Source: an uncultured Alphaproteobacteria bacterium
Lineage (GTDB): Bacteria; Pseudomonadota; Alphaproteobacteria; HIMB59; GCA-002718135
DNA: 64,000 nt
Assembly: GCA_902601455.1 (NCBI GenBank)
Contig: CACKNC010000003.1
Span: 1 to 64,000, forward strand
Reading direction: 5' to 3'
Part shown: piece by piece, positions 52,897-63,087 of the stretch
Position numbering within the stretch: the first letter of the stretch is position 1
Layout: each line of letters starts with the position of its first letter
The notes under the pieces: model-generated
Databases searched by the model: none
What the model saw: only the letters and a program-made list of their open reading frames with translations
Told to the model about the DNA's origin: nothing
Program-made: the position numbers and the translations under genes

Positions 52897-53682
52897 ATGA
52901 AACATTTTTTTGTTATTGGAAACAAAGCATCTAGCAGTCTATCACCTTTGATTTTCAACCACTGGTTTAAAAAATATAATATTCAGGCTAAATATACTTT
53001 TTTAGAGGTCTCTAAAAACGAATTTGACAGAACAATAATTGACAAGTTAACAGATGGTAAAACATGCGGTTTTAATATTACAATTCCATTTAAAAAAAAT
53101 ATTTTAAAACACCTTAATAATAAAAACACTCATGCAGAAAAGATTGGAGCCGTTAACTGTGTAACAATTGGAAAAAAAATAAAAGGAATTAACACTGACT
53201 GGATGGGCTACTTAAGGTCTATTAAAGATAAAGGAATAGATAAAAAAACCAACATATTAATAATGGGTTATGGGGGGGCGGCTCAGGCAATTTATTATGG
53301 TCTTAACTTAAAAGGGTACACAAATATAATTGTGTTTAATCGCTCAAAGAGGGTAATAAATATTAATAATGTTAAAAAATTTACTAAAAAATACTCTTTA
53401 ATAAACACCTATTTAAAAAAAGCAGATTTAATAATAAACACAACACCCACCACCCCATTATCAAATAAACAAATTAATCTTGTTCGCAAAAACACCATTA
53501 TAAGTGACATTGTTTACAAACCCAAAAACACCAACTTCCTTAAAAAGTTTAAAGAAAACAAAAAAATATTTGGGATTTCAATGCTTCTTCAACAGGCCAT
53601 ACCCTGTTTTCAACAATGGTTTGGTTTTGTTCCTAGTATTGATGAGGCTTTAATTAAAAAGCTTAATAATAAAACAAAATGA
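52897..53682 (+). CDS. aroE: Shikimate dehydrogenase
   Basis: GFNITIPFKKNIL, IGAVNCVTIG, GINTDWMGYLRS, LIMGYGGAAQAIYYGL. Confidence 0.95.
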   Translation: MKHFFVIGNKASSSLSPLIFNHWFKKYNIQAKYTFLEVSKNEFDRTIIDKLTDGKTCGFNITIPFKKNILKHLNNKNTHAEKIGAVNCVTIGKKIKGINTDWMGYLRSIKDKGIDKKTNILIMGYGGAAQAIYYGLNLKGYTNIIVFNRSKRVININNVKKFTKKYSLINTYLKKADLIINTTPTTPLSNKQINLVRKNTIISDIVYKPKNTNFLKKFKENKKIFGISMLLQQAIPCFQQWFGFVPSIDEALIKKLNNKTK

Positions 53683-54275
53683 CTAAGGTTGTTGGTATAA
53701 CTGGGGGAATAGGTTCGGGAAAAACCACGCTTTCTAATCACTTGAAAAAATTAGGTTATTTGGTCCACGAATCAGATGTTGTTGTTTCAGAAATGTATAA
53801 TAAAAAAAACACTTCTTTTTTTAATTTTATAAAGAATAAAATTTCAAACAGAGCCATAAAACATAATAAAATAGATAAAAAAGAAATAGCAAAATTAATT
53901 TTTAACAATAAGAAAATAAAAATTATTTTAGAAAAGTATATTCACAAAAAGGTTCAGGCCTCAAGAGAGGTTTTTGTTAAAAAAAACAAAAAAAAGAAAA
54001 AAAAAATAATTTTTGTTGACATCCCACTTATGTTTGAAAATAAATTAGAAAAAAATTTTGATTTAGTCATTTGTGTAATTTCTTCAAAAAAAAATAGGAC
54101 TAATAGGGTTTTAAGAAATAAGAAGTTTACAGTTAAAATTCTTAATAAAATATTTAGATTACAAACCTCAGACAAAGAAAGAAGAAAACGCTCTAATATA
54201 ATAATTACTAACAACAGAACAAAAAAAGACTTTATTTTTAATGCTGAAAAAGCTTTAATGGGTTTGATAAAATGA
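53679..54275 (+). CDS. coaE: Dephospho-CoA kinase
   Basis: VVGITGGIGSGKTTLSNHL, VDIPLMFENKLE. Confidence 0.94.
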   Translation: MTKVVGITGGIGSGKTTLSNHLKKLGYLVHESDVVVSEMYNKKNTSFFNFIKNKISNRAIKHNKIDKKEIAKLIFNNKKIKIILEKYIHKKVQASREVFVKKNKKKKKKIIFVDIPLMFENKLEKNFDLVICVISSKKNRTNRVLRNKKFTVKILNKIFRLQTSDKERRKRSNIIITNNRTKKDFIFNAEKALMGLIK

Positions 54276-54952
54276 GAGAAGTAGTAATAGACACGGAGAC
54301 CACGGGCCTGAGTTATAAAACAGGCGATAGGGTAATAGAAGTTGGGTGTGTTGAACTTATAAATCACGTTGCTACAAAAAATTCTTTACAGTTTTATTGT
54401 AGGGTTGATAAAAAAATATCTGAAAGCGCACAAAAGATAACAGGTATAACAGAAAGGTTTTTGAGTGATAAAAACACTTTTGGTGATCATTGCGAAGAGT
54501 TTTTGGCTTTTATTGCTGATGATCCCCTAATTATACATAACGCAGATTTTGATGTTGGTTTTATTAATAATGAATTATCGTTATTGGGTAGGCCGACCCT
54601 CTCAAACCCTGTAGTTGATACTGTTTCGATGGCAAGAAGTGTTTTAAATACACGAGTTGCTAACCTAGACTACTTATGTAGAAGGTTTAAGGTTGACTTA
54701 TCAGAGAGAGAATTACACGGAGCTTTATTAGACTCAAGATTGTTGGCAGAAGTTTATTTGGAGTTAAAAGGGGGCAAACAGTTCTCAATGAACCTCTCTA
54801 AAAGAGATGTTGAAAAAAACAAAAAACAAAGCAACGAAACAAATAAAAACAAAACCATTGTTAGTTTTGTTGCTTCAGACAAGGAAATAGCTTTACACAA
54901 TAAAATGCTAGATGAAATAAAACAACCTATTTGGAAAAAATATAACTATTAA
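54272..54952 (+). CDS. dnaQ: DNA polymerase III epsilon subunit
   Basis: REVVIDTETTGLSYKTGDRVIEVGCVEL, IIHNADFDVGFINNEL, LHGALLDSRLLAEVYLEL. Confidence 0.95.
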   Translation: MREVVIDTETTGLSYKTGDRVIEVGCVELINHVATKNSLQFYCRVDKKISESAQKITGITERFLSDKNTFGDHCEEFLAFIADDPLIIHNADFDVGFINNELSLLGRPTLSNPVVDTVSMARSVLNTRVANLDYLCRRFKVDLSERELHGALLDSRLLAEVYLELKGGKQFSMNLSKRDVEKNKKQSNETNKNKTIVSFVASDKEIALHNKMLDEIKQPIWKKYNY

Positions 54953-54981
54953 AATACAAAAAAGTAATTATATAATAATAT

Positions 54982-55563
54982 ATGGTTTATGGAGATTTAC
55001 AGTTTTTCGATATCATAATTTTTGCTGCAATAGCTGCTTTTGTAATTTATCGATTAAGAAGTGTTCTAGGTAAAAGAACAGGGTTTCAAAAAAAATCAAA
55101 CGAAGAACAACAAACAAAAGAACAACCCCTTCCAGAAAAAAGAACAACCCCACAACTTAAGGATAGTGAACAAAAACTCGAAGCAGTATATAAAAAAACA
55201 AACTCTTTTGACCATAAAGTTTTTTTAGAGGGCGCCAAAAAGGCTTTTGAAATCATTATTACAGCTTTTAACAAAGGTGATAAAAATACTTTAAAAAGCC
55301 TTGTATCAAAAGATGTTTTTAATGCTTTTGAAACAGCTATTAATGATGGTCAAAACAACCCAAACATGCAATTTTATTCATTAGTAATAGATGGAATTAA
55401 TGATGCAAAAGTAGAAAACGGAAAAATAACAATAGGGGTCAATTTTATAAGTGAGCAAATTTTAAGTGATAATGAGGAAGATATAATTAAAAACAAAGAT
55501 ACCTGGGTCTTTGAAAAACCAGAAAAATCAAGCGGACCAGCGTGGACACTTATTTCAACTTAA
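54982..55563 (+). CDS. Tim44-like domain protein (TimA-like)
   Basis: N-terminal anchor FFDIIIFAAIAAFVIYRLRSVLGKRTGFQ; C-terminal Tim44 domain. Confidence 0.88.
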   Translation: MVYGDLQFFDIIIFAAIAAFVIYRLRSVLGKRTGFQKKSNEEQQTKEQPLPEKRTTPQLKDSEQKLEAVYKKTNSFDHKVFLEGAKKAFEIIITAFNKGDKNTLKSLVSKDVFNAFETAINDGQNNPNMQFYSLVIDGINDAKVENGKITIGVNFISEQILSDNEEDIIKNKDTWVFEKPEKSSGPAWTLIST

Positions 55564-55567
55564 AAAA

Positions 55568-55999
55568 TTGGGTTATTATAGTTTAAAAAAAAGAATTAAG
55601 CAAAACGAGGGCTTTTCTTCTAAACCCTATAAAGATCAGCTAGGATATTTAACAATTGGTTACGGCCACTTTATTTTATCAAGTGAAAAAACCTTACTAA
55701 CAAATCAAACAAATAAAAAAGAGCTTGAAAAAATATTTGAAAGAGATTTTAATAAAGCAATAAATGACTTTAACAAAACATTAAAGCCTTTTACTTCAAA
55801 TAAAAAAGAAGCCGAGCTCTTAATTGAAATGATTTTTCAACTTGGAATAAAAGGCTGCCTTAAATTTAAAAACCTTTTAAAAAATATGAGAAAAGGCAAC
55901 AAATACCTTGTTTGCTTTGAAATGATGAATAGTCTTTGGTATAAACAAACACCTCACAGGGTAAAAACCTTGATTAAAAATTTTTTAAACAATGAATAA
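55568..55999 (+). CDS. T4-type phage lysozyme (GH24 endolysin-like), likely TTG start
   Basis: EGFSSKPYKDQLGYLTIGYGH keeps E-x8-D-x5-T spacing; MIFQLGIKGCLKF and SLWYKQTPHRVKTLIKNF correspond to T4 lysozyme MVFQMGETGVAGF and SRWYNQTPNRAKRVITTF. Confidence 0.9.
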   Translation: MGYYSLKKRIKQNEGFSSKPYKDQLGYLTIGYGHFILSSEKTLLTNQTNKKELEKIFERDFNKAINDFNKTLKPFTSNKKEAELLIEMIFQLGIKGCLKFKNLLKNMRKGNKYLVCFEMMNSLWYKQTPHRVKTLIKNFLNNE

Positions 56000-56534
56000 C
56001 AATAATGATGTTTTTTTAAAACAAATGAAGGGTGTGAGCCCAATAAAAAAAAATAATAGAATAAAAAAAGAAGATCCTAAAATAAACTACAAATCTGGAA
56101 AAAAAAATACAGTAAAAAAACAAGAAGTTATAACCCCAAATGTTAGCACAACAATAAAAAACAGCGAGTTTTCTCTAGAAAAAATAGATTTAAAAAAGGG
56201 GATTAAAAAAGGTTCTTTTCATATAGATAAAAAAATAGACTTTCACGGTAAGTCACTTTTAAAGTCAGAAGAGCAGTTTAATGATTCCATCATAGACAGT
56301 TATAATAGCGGACAAAGGTGTTTGTTATTTGTAACAGGAAAAGGTCTTTTTAAATCAAAAAACTTTGAAGAAAGTAATAAGCCAAAATTATATCACGGTA
56401 TTATCAGAGCCTCTTTTGTTGAATGGGCAAGATCAAAAAAATTTTCCAAATATATTCTTTCGTTTGAACAAGCTTCGATAGAACATGGAGGAGATGGGGC
56501 TTTTTACGTCTACCTAAGAAAAAACAAAAACTAA
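55992..56534 (+). CDS. Smr domain protein
   Basis: IDFHGKSLLKSEEQFNDSI, CLLFVTGKGLFK, EHGGDGAFYVYLRK. Confidence 0.92.
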   Translation: MNNNNDVFLKQMKGVSPIKKNNRIKKEDPKINYKSGKKNTVKKQEVITPNVSTTIKNSEFSLEKIDLKKGIKKGSFHIDKKIDFHGKSLLKSEEQFNDSIIDSYNSGQRCLLFVTGKGLFKSKNFEESNKPKLYHGIIRASFVEWARSKKFSKYILSFEQASIEHGGDGAFYVYLRKNKN

Positions 56535-57202
56535 TTTTCTTCTAACTTAAAAACCCTTCCATCAAAGTGAATAATTATTTCTATTGGTAATAAAATTCCA
56601 TCTTTTTTTTCAAAACTGATTTGTTCAAACTTACTTCTTTTGTGATCAGCCCATAGATTAGAGTATTCTGAAATATTTATAACAGTTTTATTTTCTTCTT
56701 TATCAAACGTCGCGTTCATGGTGTATATTCTTCGCCCATCAACCACTAAAGAACTGGCTTCACCCATTATAATTTCTAGAAAAGAACTAAGCGGGTCTTT
56801 GGTTTGTTTAATATTGAATACATCAATCCTTAATTTTTCTTTTTCATATGGTGTTTGATTTAATGTACTAAGTGTATTATTTTCAAAGCTAAGATTCATA
56901 GTCTTTTCCGTTTTATTTGTTTTCCAAACATGATTATAAGTGTGAGGTTTTAGTTTATTGTTTGCAACTATACCTTTTGAAAAGTAATTACCCTCAAATG
57001 TATAAATTGCAGATAAAAGCCCTTTACTTTTTAATCTTATATCGTTTGAATAATTATTATTATCAATTTCTAATACCCAAACAAGCTCACCTATTTTTAA
57101 CCCAGAAACTTTTATAGAAAATTTTTTGTAAAAACTCTCAGCATATAGAGGGCTGCTTATAAAAAACAAAAGAATAAAAAAATTACTTAAAATTAATCTC
57201 AT
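56531..57202 (-). CDS. DUF3108 domain secreted protein
   Basis: Signal peptide; YKKFSIKVSGLKIGELVWVLEI...SAIYTFEGNYFSKGIV. Confidence 0.7.
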   Translation of the reverse strand: MRLILSNFFILLFFISSPLYAESFYKKFSIKVSGLKIGELVWVLEIDNNNYSNDIRLKSKGLLSAIYTFEGNYFSKGIVANNKLKPHTYNHVWKTNKTEKTMNLSFENNTLSTLNQTPYEKEKLRIDVFNIKQTKDPLSSFLEIIMGEASSLVVDGRRIYTMNATFDKEENKTVINISEYSNLWADHKRSKFEQISFEKKDGILLPIEIIIHFDGRVFKLEEN

Positions 57203-58586
57203 ACAATTTTAACGGTTCTGAGCTAAACGGAACATCAAATTCTTTTATTAATTTACTTTTTTTCTTATTCGATAAGTAAGAGATATTACTTATATCACCA
57301 AGAAGAAAAAAATCATTTTTTCTATCAATGTTTAATGCTGAGCTCATTTGAAAATGATTTGTAATCGAAGAATCTGTTTTGTGTGGCATTAAAATTAAAT
57401 TTTGTTTGTTGCGAAACTGATATGCAATGTTTGAGAAAATAATACGATCAGACACAACAATATCTTTTTCTTTAATTATATCAGAAAGGGTGTTAGAAAA
57501 TTTCCCCACACCAGTTATTCTGTCAAAAACTTTATTATCTGACGAATTTAAAATAGAAAAAAATAATAAAAACGCAATTAGGTAATTAAAAATAAAATTT
57601 AGTTTTAAAACAGAACTTCTGTTAACTAATCTAAATAAAAACACAAAAATAGAAATTAGAGCTGGAGCAGCCCAGTTAGCATTAGCTCTTACAAGAAAAC
57701 TTTCTACCAAAACAATTAAGATTATTGGTAAAGAAAATATTAATAAAAACTTATTTTCATAATCCAAACGAAAATTTTTGAGAAAAAAAATAACAAAAAC
57801 AAACAACAAAGGCCCCACCATTAATATCTGTGACCCTAAAAATTTTATTGGTTCATAAAAGTTTAGGTTTAAGTTTTGTAAATTTGCATTATCAGATGTG
57901 TGAGAAAAGGTTATCCACCCATTATTAAAGTTCCAAAAAATATTAGGCAACAAGACCACAATAAAAGACAATAAAAAAACCAAAACACCCACAGGGTTGT
58001 TTTTAAAACTTTTGAAACTTGTTTTGTCTAAAAACAATAATAGTAAAAGACTTAATAAAAAATAAATAGCAGCATATTTTGCAAGAAATCCTAGGCCCAA
58101 AAACAAACCTAATAAAAAAAAATTTATAGTAAGGTTAGTTTTTACTACTTTTAAAAGTAGCACCATTGATATTCCCCAAAATAATAAAAGCAATAAATCT
58201 GTTGATATTAAAAAAGAAGATAGACTAGCCGCAGGAATAATTAAAAAACTTAACGCACATAACCGTGCTTTTTTCTTATCAAATGATAAATTTAAGCAAA
58301 GTTTATAAATTGCATATGAAATAAAAAAATAAATAACAATAGGGAACATTTTTAAAGAAATAAAAGAATCACCAAACAAAATAGAATAACCACCTAAAAA
58401 CCACGCAAGTAAAGGGGGTTTGGAATAATATCCTAAGTCAAGAGTTTGTGACCACAACCAGTATTGAGCTTCGTCACCATAAAGACTAAATTCTGTGAAA
58501 TAGATAGCTGTAATTTTAAAAACTATAAGTAAAAAGATGGCTAAACCTAATATTTTATTTGTCATAAAATTTTTTATATAAAACAA
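57183..58586 (-). CDS. GT39/ArnT-like membrane glycosyltransferase
   Basis: LYGDEAQYWLWSQTLDLGYYSKPPLLAWFLGG motif and multi-TM topology. Confidence 0.88.
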   Translation of the reverse strand: MFYIKNFMTNKILGLAIFLLIVFKITAIYFTEFSLYGDEAQYWLWSQTLDLGYYSKPPLLAWFLGGYSILFGDSFISLKMFPIVIYFFISYAIYKLCLNLSFDKKKARLCALSFLIIPAASLSSFLISTDLLLLLFWGISMVLLLKVVKTNLTINFFLLGLFLGLGFLAKYAAIYFLLSLLLLLFLDKTSFKSFKNNPVGVLVFLLSFIVVLLPNIFWNFNNGWITFSHTSDNANLQNLNLNFYEPIKFLGSQILMVGPLLFVFVIFFLKNFRLDYENKFLLIFSLPIILIVLVESFLVRANANWAAPALISIFVFLFRLVNRSSVLKLNFIFNYLIAFLLFFSILNSSDNKVFDRITGVGKFSNTLSDIIKEKDIVVSDRIIFSNIAYQFRNKQNLILMPHKTDSSITNHFQMSSALNIDRKNDFFLLGDISNISYLSNKKKSKLIKEFDVPFSSEPLKLYEINFK

Positions 58587-59889
58587 AAGACACTAAGATT
58601 GTAACAGTTACTACTATTTGAGAAAAAATTATATCGCTAAAAAAATGCCCTCCTGCAGCAATTCTTATAAAACCCAATAAAGAACCTAAAATTAACCCTA
58701 AATAAACATATACATTTTTCTTTGTTATAAAATAAAAGACAATTAGTAAGAACCCAACAGAAGAATCACCAGACACAAACGAGCAATTTGAGGAACATGC
58801 ATCACTAATTTTATACCACGGATTAAAATCTTGAAAACCATTAAAATATGAAACATCATTAGGTCTTGCTCTACCCCACATGTTTTTTAACAAAAAATTT
58901 ACAACCAGCAACATTGTAATTGCTCCAGAAACCCAAATATAAACAATCTCTGATATTGAAAACCTATAACCAAAATAAATCTTTTTTAATGGAAAAAATC
59001 GCAAAACCAAAGGAAGAACAAAAATATATATTAATATAAATGGAAGCAGAATTTTTCTAAAAAATATTGAAACAGGATAATAACTTTGAATTAAGAATTG
59101 TTTATCCCCATAGTAAAAAAGACCACTTATATAAAGATCTAGTGAAGGACCAGCAGTTACAAATGTAGCTAAAATAAAAAAAATTATTAATACTTTTGTT
59201 ACCATTGAAATTTGTGAAATCTTTAAACTTCCCCAATAGATGTTTGGATAATTAATTTTAATAAAATAATCAAATACCTTATAAACACTAATTGCAATTA
59301 TCACCCCCCCAATAACGTCAGTTAAAAAATGTGCCCCAACAACAACCCTGCTTAATGCTATAAAAAAACCAAAAAAATAAAAAAAATATCTTAAGTTAGG
59401 AATGGCCAATGCTGTAATTATGGTAATTGCTATAATTGTTGAGGAATGACCTGATGGAAAAGAGTGGAAAGACGACTCAGTAGAAAAAAAATTAAACTCA
59501 AAACTACCATCTAATTGAGAATGGTTTGGTCTAGGTCTTCCTACTAGGTGCTTAATTATTTGGGTAATTAGACCAACAAGAAGTAAATATGAAAAACTAA
59601 AAATACTAAATTTTTTTAGATAAAAATACTTCTCTTCATTTATTATGTTTAAAGTTTTTATTAAATAAGAAGAAAAGAAGAGAAGAATAAAAAATAAAAA
59701 ATACCACAACGAGTCACCTAAATCAGTTATTCCAATAAAAAAATCTTTAAGATAAACTGATCCAATGCCATAATTAATTTTTGTGAAAAGGCTGTTTGCC
59801 CAAAGATCAAACTTGTTAGTAAATAAAACTGATATTAGTAAAAGAATAAATAAACTTAACTCAATCTGTATTTTTTTAATCACAAACAA
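58555..59889 (-). CDS. Tandem double PAP2 phosphatase
   Basis: Two full motif sets: KHLVGRPRP/FPSGHSS/SRVVVGAHFLTD and KNMWGRARP/FVSGDSS/IRIAAGGHFFSD. Confidence 0.9.
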   Translation of the reverse strand: MFVIKKIQIELSLFILLLISVLFTNKFDLWANSLFTKINYGIGSVYLKDFFIGITDLGDSLWYFLFFILLFFSSYLIKTLNIINEEKYFYLKKFSIFSFSYLLLVGLITQIIKHLVGRPRPNHSQLDGSFEFNFFSTESSFHSFPSGHSSTIIAITIITALAIPNLRYFFYFFGFFIALSRVVVGAHFLTDVIGGVIIAISVYKVFDYFIKINYPNIYWGSLKISQISMVTKVLIIFFILATFVTAGPSLDLYISGLFYYGDKQFLIQSYYPVSIFFRKILLPFILIYIFVLPLVLRFFPLKKIYFGYRFSISEIVYIWVSGAITMLLVVNFLLKNMWGRARPNDVSYFNGFQDFNPWYKISDACSSNCSFVSGDSSVGFLLIVFYFITKKNVYVYLGLILGSLLGFIRIAAGGHFFSDIIFSQIVVTVTILVSFVLYKKFYDK

Positions 59890-59921
59890 TCGTTAGGTAA
59901 GGTTGATATTAAAATCAATCT

Positions 59922-61235
59922 TTAAAGTATGAATTTAGAGAGATCTTGACTTTTTATTAAATCAACCAGGTTGGTTTCAACAAATTTTTTATCTATTGTT
60001 ATTGTGGTCGGGCCAATATCAGAAGCATTAAAACTCACTTCTTCTAAAAGTTTTTCCATAATTGTATGTAATCGTCTAGCGCCTATATTTTCAACATTTT
60101 GGTTTATTTCAGTAGCTAAAGAAGCAATTGAGTCTATGCCATCTTCTTTAAATTCTAAATCTACTTTTTCAGTACCAAGAAGGCCAACATATTGTTTAAT
60201 AAGGCTATTTTGTGTTTCAGTAAGAATAAGTTTAAAATCATCTTTTGATAAACTCTCAAGCTCAACACGTATAGGAAGTCGTCCTTGAAGCTCAGGTAAC
60301 ATGTCAGATGGTTTTGATAAATGAAAGGCACCAGAAGCAATGAACAAAATATAATCTGTTTTTACTACACCATGTTTTGTGGATACCGCAGTTCCCTCTA
60401 TGAGAGGCAATAAATCTCTTTGAACACCCTCTCTAGATACATCAGCCCCACTTCTTTCACTTCTAGAGGTTATTTTATCAATTTCATCTATGAACACTAT
60501 TCCATTCTGTTCAACATCTTCCAAAGCCCTAGAGTTAATTTTATCTTGATCTAATAGTTTTTCAGTCTCCTCTTGAAGAAGATAATCATGAGATTCACTG
60601 ACTGTCATCTTTTTCATTTTTTTTTGCTTACCAAAGTTTTTTCCAAACATATCACCAAGGTTTATCATCCCCATTTGTGAGCCAGGCATACCCGGTATAT
60701 CCATTGTTGGTAAACTCATTGATGAGTTTGCTGCAACAGGAATTTCAACTTCTTTATCATTTAGTTCACCGCTACGAAGTTTTTGTCTAAAACTATCTCT
60801 TGTTGACTCGCTTGAGGTTTTAGAGACTAGTATGTCTAAAATTTTTTCTTCTGCATTTTTTTCTGCCTTCGCCTTCACCTCTTTGCCCATTTTTTCTTTT
60901 GTGCTGTTGATGCTAATTTCGACTAAATCTCTTATAATTTGTTCAACATCTCTTCCTACATATCCCACCTCTGTAAATTTAGTTGCTTCTACTTTTACAA
61001 AAGGAGCTTCTGCTAATTTTGCAAGACGACGTGATATTTCGGTTTTACCACAGCCAGTTGGTCCAACCATTAGGATATTTTTAGGAACTATTTCATCTCT
61101 TAGAGATTGATCTAATTGTTTTCTTCGCCACCTATTTCTTAGAGCTACTGATACTGCTCTTTTTGCATTTTTTTGACCGATAATAAACTTATCTAGTTCA
61201 GAAACTGTTTCTCTTGGGCTAAAATTAGATTCCAT
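59922..61235 (-). CDS. hslU: HslU ATPase subunit
   Basis: [54 protein letters not shown]. Confidence 0.98.
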   Translation of the reverse strand: MESNFSPRETVSELDKFIIGQKNAKRAVSVALRNRWRRKQLDQSLRDEIVPKNILMVGPTGCGKTEISRRLAKLAEAPFVKVEATKFTEVGYVGRDVEQIIRDLVEISINSTKEKMGKEVKAKAEKNAEEKILDILVSKTSSESTRDSFRQKLRSGELNDKEVEIPVAANSSMSLPTMDIPGMPGSQMGMINLGDMFGKNFGKQKKMKKMTVSESHDYLLQEETEKLLDQDKINSRALEDVEQNGIVFIDEIDKITSRSERSGADVSREGVQRDLLPLIEGTAVSTKHGVVKTDYILFIASGAFHLSKPSDMLPELQGRLPIRVELESLSKDDFKLILTETQNSLIKQYVGLLGTEKVDLEFKEDGIDSIASLATEINQNVENIGARRLHTIMEKLLEEVSFNASDIGPTTITIDKKFVETNLVDLIKSQDLSKFIL

Positions 61236-61762
61236 TATAGCTCAATTGTTTCTGATATAATGTTATGATTGGTATAAATACATATATCAGCGGCAATATT
61301 TAAAGACTCAATAGCTATATCTTTTGCGTTCATTTCAGTGTTTTTCAAAAGAGCTTTTGCAGCACTGTTTGCAAACGGTCCACCTGATCCAATAGCTAAA
61401 ATACCATCATCTGATTCTATAACATCACCCGTTCCAGATAATAGCAAACTTACATCTTTATCCGCAACAATCATCATCGCCTCTAATTTTCTAAGGTATT
61501 TGTCAGATCTCCAATCCTTAGCTAGCTCAACACAAGCTCTCATTAATTGATTCTTGTATTGATCTAGTTTTCCTTCTAATCTTTCAAACAAAGCAAATGC
61601 ATCAGCTGTTGAGCCTGCAAAACCTGAAATTACTGTGCCATCATTACCCAATCTTCTAATTTTTTTAACGTTTGACTTCATTACAGTATTGCCAAGACTA
61701 GCCTGACCATCACCAGCAATAACTACTAAATTATCTTTTCTAATACCTATAATTGTTGTCAT
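61235..61762 (-). CDS. hslV: HslV peptidase subunit
   Basis: [38 protein letters not shown]. Confidence 0.98.
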   Translation of the reverse strand: MTTIIGIRKDNLVVIAGDGQASLGNTVMKSNVKKIRRLGNDGTVISGFAGSTADAFALFERLEGKLDQYKNQLMRACVELAKDWRSDKYLRKLEAMMIVADKDVSLLLSGTGDVIESDDGILAIGSGGPFANSAAKALLKNTEMNAKDIAIESLNIAADICIYTNHNIISETIEL

Positions 61763-61865
61763 TTTAACTTTTTTTTATTTTACACATTTAAAAATGGCTA
61801 CTTAATTCTTTTAATCAAGTGATTTGCCTAGAATATTTTATATATCACTGATATTAGGCGTTTTT

Positions 61866-62453
61866 ATGAGAACCGCAAAAGTAAACAGAAATACAAAAGA
61901 AACAAATATCTCTTGTGAAATCAATATAGATGGAACAGGCAAAAATGAAATTTATACAGGGATAGGGTTTTTTGATCATATGTTGGAAATCTTTTCCCAC
62001 CATAGTCTTATTGATTTAAAACTTAAGGCCAAAGGAGACACTCATGTTGATTTTCATCATACTGTAGAAGATACCGCATATGTACTTGCGGACGCTATTA
62101 ATAGAGCAATAGGAGAAAAAAGAGGAATTAATAGATATGGTTTTTTTTATATAACTATGGATGAAAGTTTATCTCGAACAGTGATTGATTTTTCTGGTAG
62201 ACCTGAATTTATTTGGAAGGTTAAACTTGGTCTTAAAAAAATAGGTGAAATGGACACAGAGCTTTTCCATGAATTTTTTAGAGCTTTTTGCAATGAATCT
62301 AAATGTAATCTTCACATTGAAAATTTCTATGGTGATAACAACCACCACATAATAGAGTCATGTTTTAAATCATTTGCAAGAAGTATTAGACATGCACTAA
62401 CTGTAGACGAAAGAATAAAAAACATAATACCATCTTCAAAAGGTATGCTATAA
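61866..62453 (+). CDS. hisB: Imidazoleglycerol-phosphate dehydratase
   Basis: TGIGFFDHMLEIFSHHSLIDL, VDFHHTVEDTAYVLADAI; ATG at 61866. Confidence 0.97.
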   Translation: MRTAKVNRNTKETNISCEINIDGTGKNEIYTGIGFFDHMLEIFSHHSLIDLKLKAKGDTHVDFHHTVEDTAYVLADAINRAIGEKRGINRYGFFYITMDESLSRTVIDFSGRPEFIWKVKLGLKKIGEMDTELFHEFFRAFCNESKCNLHIENFYGDNNHHIIESCFKSFARSIRHALTVDERIKNIIPSSKGML

Positions 62454-62457
62454 ATTA

Positions 62458-63087
62458 ATGAAAAAAAACATAACCATAATTGACTATGGTTCTGGAAATA
62501 TTTTATCTGCAAAACAATCATTTGCTAGAGTAATAAAAACAGAAAATATTAACGCCAATGTATGTATCTCTAGTAAACCCGAAACAATAAAAAACTCAAC
62601 TCACATTGTGCTTCCTGGTCAGGGAGCATTTGAAACATGTATTAATGGACTTAAGGGCATTCCAGGAATGATAGATGAGTTAAATAATTTTGTAATTGCT
62701 AAAAAGAAACCATTTTTTGGTATTTGTGTTGGAATGCAGCTCCTTGCAAATAACAGCCTAGAAAATGGAGATCACAAAGGACTGGGTTGGGTGGACGGAA
62801 CTATAGAAAAGCTTCCCGCTGAAAAACTCAAAATGCCTCATATGGGCTGGAATTCAATCAGGGTTTTGAAAAAAAACCTCAAAATTAATCCGAGAGAAAC
62901 AGATTATTATTTCGTTCATAGCTTTTATTTTAACTGCAAAAACAAAGAAAATGTTCTTGCTATTACAAATTATGGGATAGATTTTCCTTCTATTGTTAAC
63001 AAAGAAAATATATATGGCCTTCAGTTCCATCCTGAAAAAAGTTCTGATCAAGGTTTGGATATAATAAAAAGTTTTATTAAAATATGA
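62458..63087 (+). CDS. hisH: Imidazole glycerol phosphate synthase glutaminase subunit
   Basis: ITIIDYGSGNILSAKQSF, FFGICVGMQLLA, GLQFHPEKSSDQG. Confidence 0.97.
   Translation: MKKNITIIDYGSGNILSAKQSFARVIKTENINANVCISSKPETIKNSTHIVLPGQGAFETCINGLKGIPGMIDELNNFVIAKKKPFFGICVGMQLLANNSLENGDHKGLGWVDGTIEKLPAEKLKMPHMGWNSIRVLKKNLKINPRETDYYFVHSFYFNCKNKENVLAITNYGIDFPSIVNKENIYGLQFHPEKSSDQGLDIIKSFIKI

Noticed and set aside
55511-55567. Extended N-terminus of the lysozyme ORF overlapping tim44
   Set aside because: Starts at an in-frame TTG within tim44 and adds residues with no similarity to lysozyme; the TTG at 55568 fits better
60832-61110. 92-aa plus-strand ORF inside hslU
   Set aside because: Antisense shadow ORF of a highly conserved gene
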